Assembly (NCBI GenBank): GCA_964549595.1
Contig: CAZJWK010000020.1
Coordinates: 1-33,541 of the forward strand
Origin: CAZQQN01 sp964549595
GTDB lineage: Bacteria; Bacteroidota; Bacteroidia; CAILMK01; CAYYUA01
Direction of reading: 5' to 3'
Length of the DNA stretch: 33,541 bases
The notes under the pieces: model-generated
Databases searched by the model: none
What the model saw: the letters and a program-made list of their open reading frames with translations, nothing else
What the model was told of the DNA's origin: nothing
Made by a program: the position numbers and the translations under genes
Part shown: piece after piece, positions 31,968 through 33,541 of the stretch
Layout: the number at the start of each line of letters is the position of its first letter
Numbering within the stretch: the stretch's first letter is position 1

Positions 31968-32984
31968 ATGATGAAAATAGGCATTATTGGATACGGTTAC
32001 TGGGGCCCTAATCTTACCCGAAATTTCCATAATCAAGAGGATTGTGAAGTAAAGTGGATAATTGACTCCAGGCCTGAAAGGTTGGAACTGGTTAGTAAGA
32101 CTTATCCGGCTATTAATACTTCTACAGATAAAAACGATCTAATGCAAGACAAAGAGGTAGAAGCGATAGTCATTGCTACACCCGTATTTTTGCATTATGA
32201 ACTGGGTAAAGAAGCCCTTGAACGGGGTAAACATGTGATGATTGAAAAGCCCATGACTACTACGAGTCGTGAGGCCGAAGAACTCATTGCATTGGCTCAA
32301 AACAAGGGTAAAGTTTTAATGGTGGACCATACTTTCCTTTATACCGGAGCTGTCAATAAAATCAAAGAGTTTGTGGATCAAGGAGAAATTGGGAATGTCC
32401 AGTATTTTGACTCAACCCGGATCAATTTAGGGCTCTTCCAGCCTGATATTAATGTGATCTGGGATTTGGCTCCCCATGATTTGTCTATCCTGTTTCACCT
32501 TACCGAGGTGAAGCCCTACAGTATCATCGCCACAGGGATTGCTCATACCAATACAGGAATGGAAAATATTGCTTATTTGACCATTAAGTACAATGACAAT
32601 AAAATCGCCCACTTCAACTGTTCATGGACTTCACCGGTTAAGATAAGGAGGATCCTTATCGGAGGGGATGAGAAAATGGTTATTTTCGATGACGTAGAGC
32701 CCACAGAAAAAGTAAAAGTCTACGATACAGGCTATAATGTGCAGGTAAATTCCGATGAGGATCGCAGAAAAATCCTTGTGGATTACCGGGTAGGGGATAT
32801 TTACATCCCAAAAGTGGAGAAAAAAGAGGCCCTTGCCGGAGTAGCCTCGGATTTTCTTCAGGCTATTAAAAACGGTAAAGAACCCATCTCTAATTGGGAA
32901 AGCGGATTGGAGGTAGTTAAGGTTCTGGAGGCTTCCGATGAATCCCTTAGAAATGAAGGCAAAGAAATCGTTTTGGAAAATTAA
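31968..32984 (+). CDS. Gfo/Idh/MocA-family NAD(P)-dependent sugar oxidoreductase
   Basis: A 338-residue Rossmann dehydrogenase. It has the dinucleotide motif GIIGYGYWGPNL (4-15) and the family EKP motif (93-95, IEKPMTTTS). The substrate-side block DLAPHDLSILFHL carries a candidate catalytic His. The nearest functional relatives by recollection are UDP-N-acetyl-hexosaminuronate 3-dehydrogenases (WbpB/WlbA type), and the aminotransferase immediately downstream fits a 3-keto to 3-amino sugar pathway. Start: MMK, with the second Met at 31971 equally possible. Confidence 0.88.
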   Translation: MMKIGIIGYGYWGPNLTRNFHNQEDCEVKWIIDSRPERLELVSKTYPAINTSTDKNDLMQDKEVEAIVIATPVFLHYELGKEALERGKHVMIEKPMTTTSREAEELIALAQNKGKVLMVDHTFLYTGAVNKIKEFVDQGEIGNVQYFDSTRINLGLFQPDINVIWDLAPHDLSILFHLTEVKPYSIIATGIAHTNTGMENIAYLTIKYNDNKIAHFNCSWTSPVKIRRILIGGDEKMVIFDDVEPTEKVKVYDTGYNVQVNSDEDRRKILVDYRVGDIYIPKVEKKEALAGVASDFLQAIKNGKEPISNWESGLEVVKVLEASDESLRNEGKEIVLEN

Positions 32985-33000
32985 TAATTAGCATGCTACT

Positions 33001-33541
33001 ATGAGTCAGGAAACTGTTGCCCATAAGATCCCCTGCCTTGACCTCAAAAGGCAGTACCATCAAATAAAAGATGAGGTATTCGAAGCGATTGAAAAGGTTT
33101 GTGATAATACTGCTTTTTCAGATGGCCCTTTTGTCAAGGAATTTGAAGAAAATTACGCTCCGTATTGTGAAGCCCATTATGCAGCCGGTGTTAACAATGG
33201 AACTTCTGCGCTTCATTTGGCAATGCGGACCCTTGGAATAGGTGAAGGAGATGAGGTGATCATACCTTCCTATACGTTCATCTCCACGCCCTGGGCACCC
33301 TCATACGTGAACGCCAAGCCGGTTTTTGTGGATTCTGATCCTGAAACCTGGAATATTGACCCTGAGGCCATCCGGCAAAAGATCACCAGCCGGACCAAAG
33401 CCATCATTGGCGTACACCTTTATGGCCAACCATGTGACGTTGAAGCCCTGAAGTATATTGCTGATGAGCACGACCTTTACTTGGTGGAGGATGCGGCCCA
33501 GGCACAGGGTGCTATCTACAACGGGAAAAGGGTAGGCGCCC
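33001..33541 (+). CDS. DegT/DnrJ/EryC1/StrS PLP-dependent sugar aminotransferase (3' truncated by window end)
   Basis: The first 180 residues of a PLP enzyme that aminates a keto nucleotide sugar. Visible family motifs: IPCLDLKRQYHQI at the N-terminus, NNGTSALHLAM (PLP phosphate-binding loop), VIIPSYTFISTPWAP, AKPVFVDSDPETWNID, HLYGQPCDV and the PLP-binding Asp in VEDAAQAQGA. The catalytic lysine lies beyond the window. The ATG at 33001 is 16 nt after the dehydrogenase stop, supporting paired action as in WbpB-WbpE type 2,3-diamino sugar synthesis. The product is inferred from the pair only. Confidence 0.93.
   Translation, partial: MSQETVAHKIPCLDLKRQYHQIKDEVFEAIEKVCDNTAFSDGPFVKEFEENYAPYCEAHYAAGVNNGTSALHLAMRTLGIGEGDEVIIPSYTFISTPWAPSYVNAKPVFVDSDPETWNIDPEAIRQKITSRTKAIIGVHLYGQPCDVEALKYIADEHDLYLVEDAAQAQGAIYNGKRVGA

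Noticed and set aside
9230..33541. Defence island, prophage or insertion sequence to the right of the betaine genes
   Set aside because: No integrase, transposase, phage structural gene, restriction enzyme or toxin-antitoxin pair was seen; genes here are metabolic, envelope or housekeeping.
1..33541. tRNA or rRNA genes
   Set aside because: No cloverleaf or rRNA-like conserved stretch was noticed in the intergenic regions. A tRNAscan or Infernal run would confirm.

Overview
The window looks like a chromosomal contig from a Bacteroidota bacterium, probably marine or moderately halophilic. Evidence: a PorZ-type type IX secretion protein with its own C-terminal sorting domain next to recO, a DUF4301 protein, two promoter candidates of the Bacteroidota type (TTTG-N20-TAnnTTTG), few obvious Shine-Dalgarno sequences, and a glycine-to-betaine methylation pathway. 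Lineage within the phylum cannot be fixed by reading. A run of 10 N at 1010-1019 marks an assembly gap inside a gene.

Layout. (1) 1-2313, minus strand: the edge of a CRISPR-Cas operon. It holds cas8b (TM1802/Csh1 family, type I-B), the first codons of the next gene (cas7 by synteny), and a small Cys-rich ORF in front. A leader carries a strong hairpin, a 17-nt palindrome and a candidate promoter. No CRISPR array lies in the window. (2) 2667-3282, minus: a doubtful DUF192-like ORF and a MazG-like pyrophosphohydrolase. (3) 3395-9210, plus: the osmoadaptation block. Glycine/sarcosine methyltransferase and sarcosine/dimethylglycine methyltransferase make betaine using three SAM; an intrinsic terminator follows, then full-length cobalamin-dependent methionine synthase metH, which can remethylate the homocysteine that results, and a second strong terminator. 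(4) 9230-11707, minus: a GT4 glycosyltransferase and a Wzx-like flippase. (5) 11732-14357, minus: copper ATPase copA, overlapping the end of cytidine deaminase cdd. (6) 14441-20320, plus: porZ, recO and a large secreted DUF5060/glycoside-hydrolase-like protein. (7) 20329-26226, minus: a haloalkane-dehalogenase-like hydrolase, rhomboid protease, thioesterase, glycerate kinase, D-2-hydroxyacid dehydrogenase and DUF4301 protein. (8) 26365-33541, plus: a membrane glycosyltransferase fusion (GT2-like, GT39-like, TPR), then a surface-glycan run: FemAB/GNAT-like protein, sulfotransferase, GT2, Gfo/Idh/MocA dehydrogenase and a DegT/DnrJ aminotransferase cut by the window end.

How the genes work together: the clearest system is the betaine unit beside metH, a compact arrangement for making a compatible solute while recycling its methyl donor. 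The cas edge belongs to a known family, but its upstream ORF and leader are unexplained. The 3' end appears to encode an amino-sugar-containing, possibly sulfated surface glycan.
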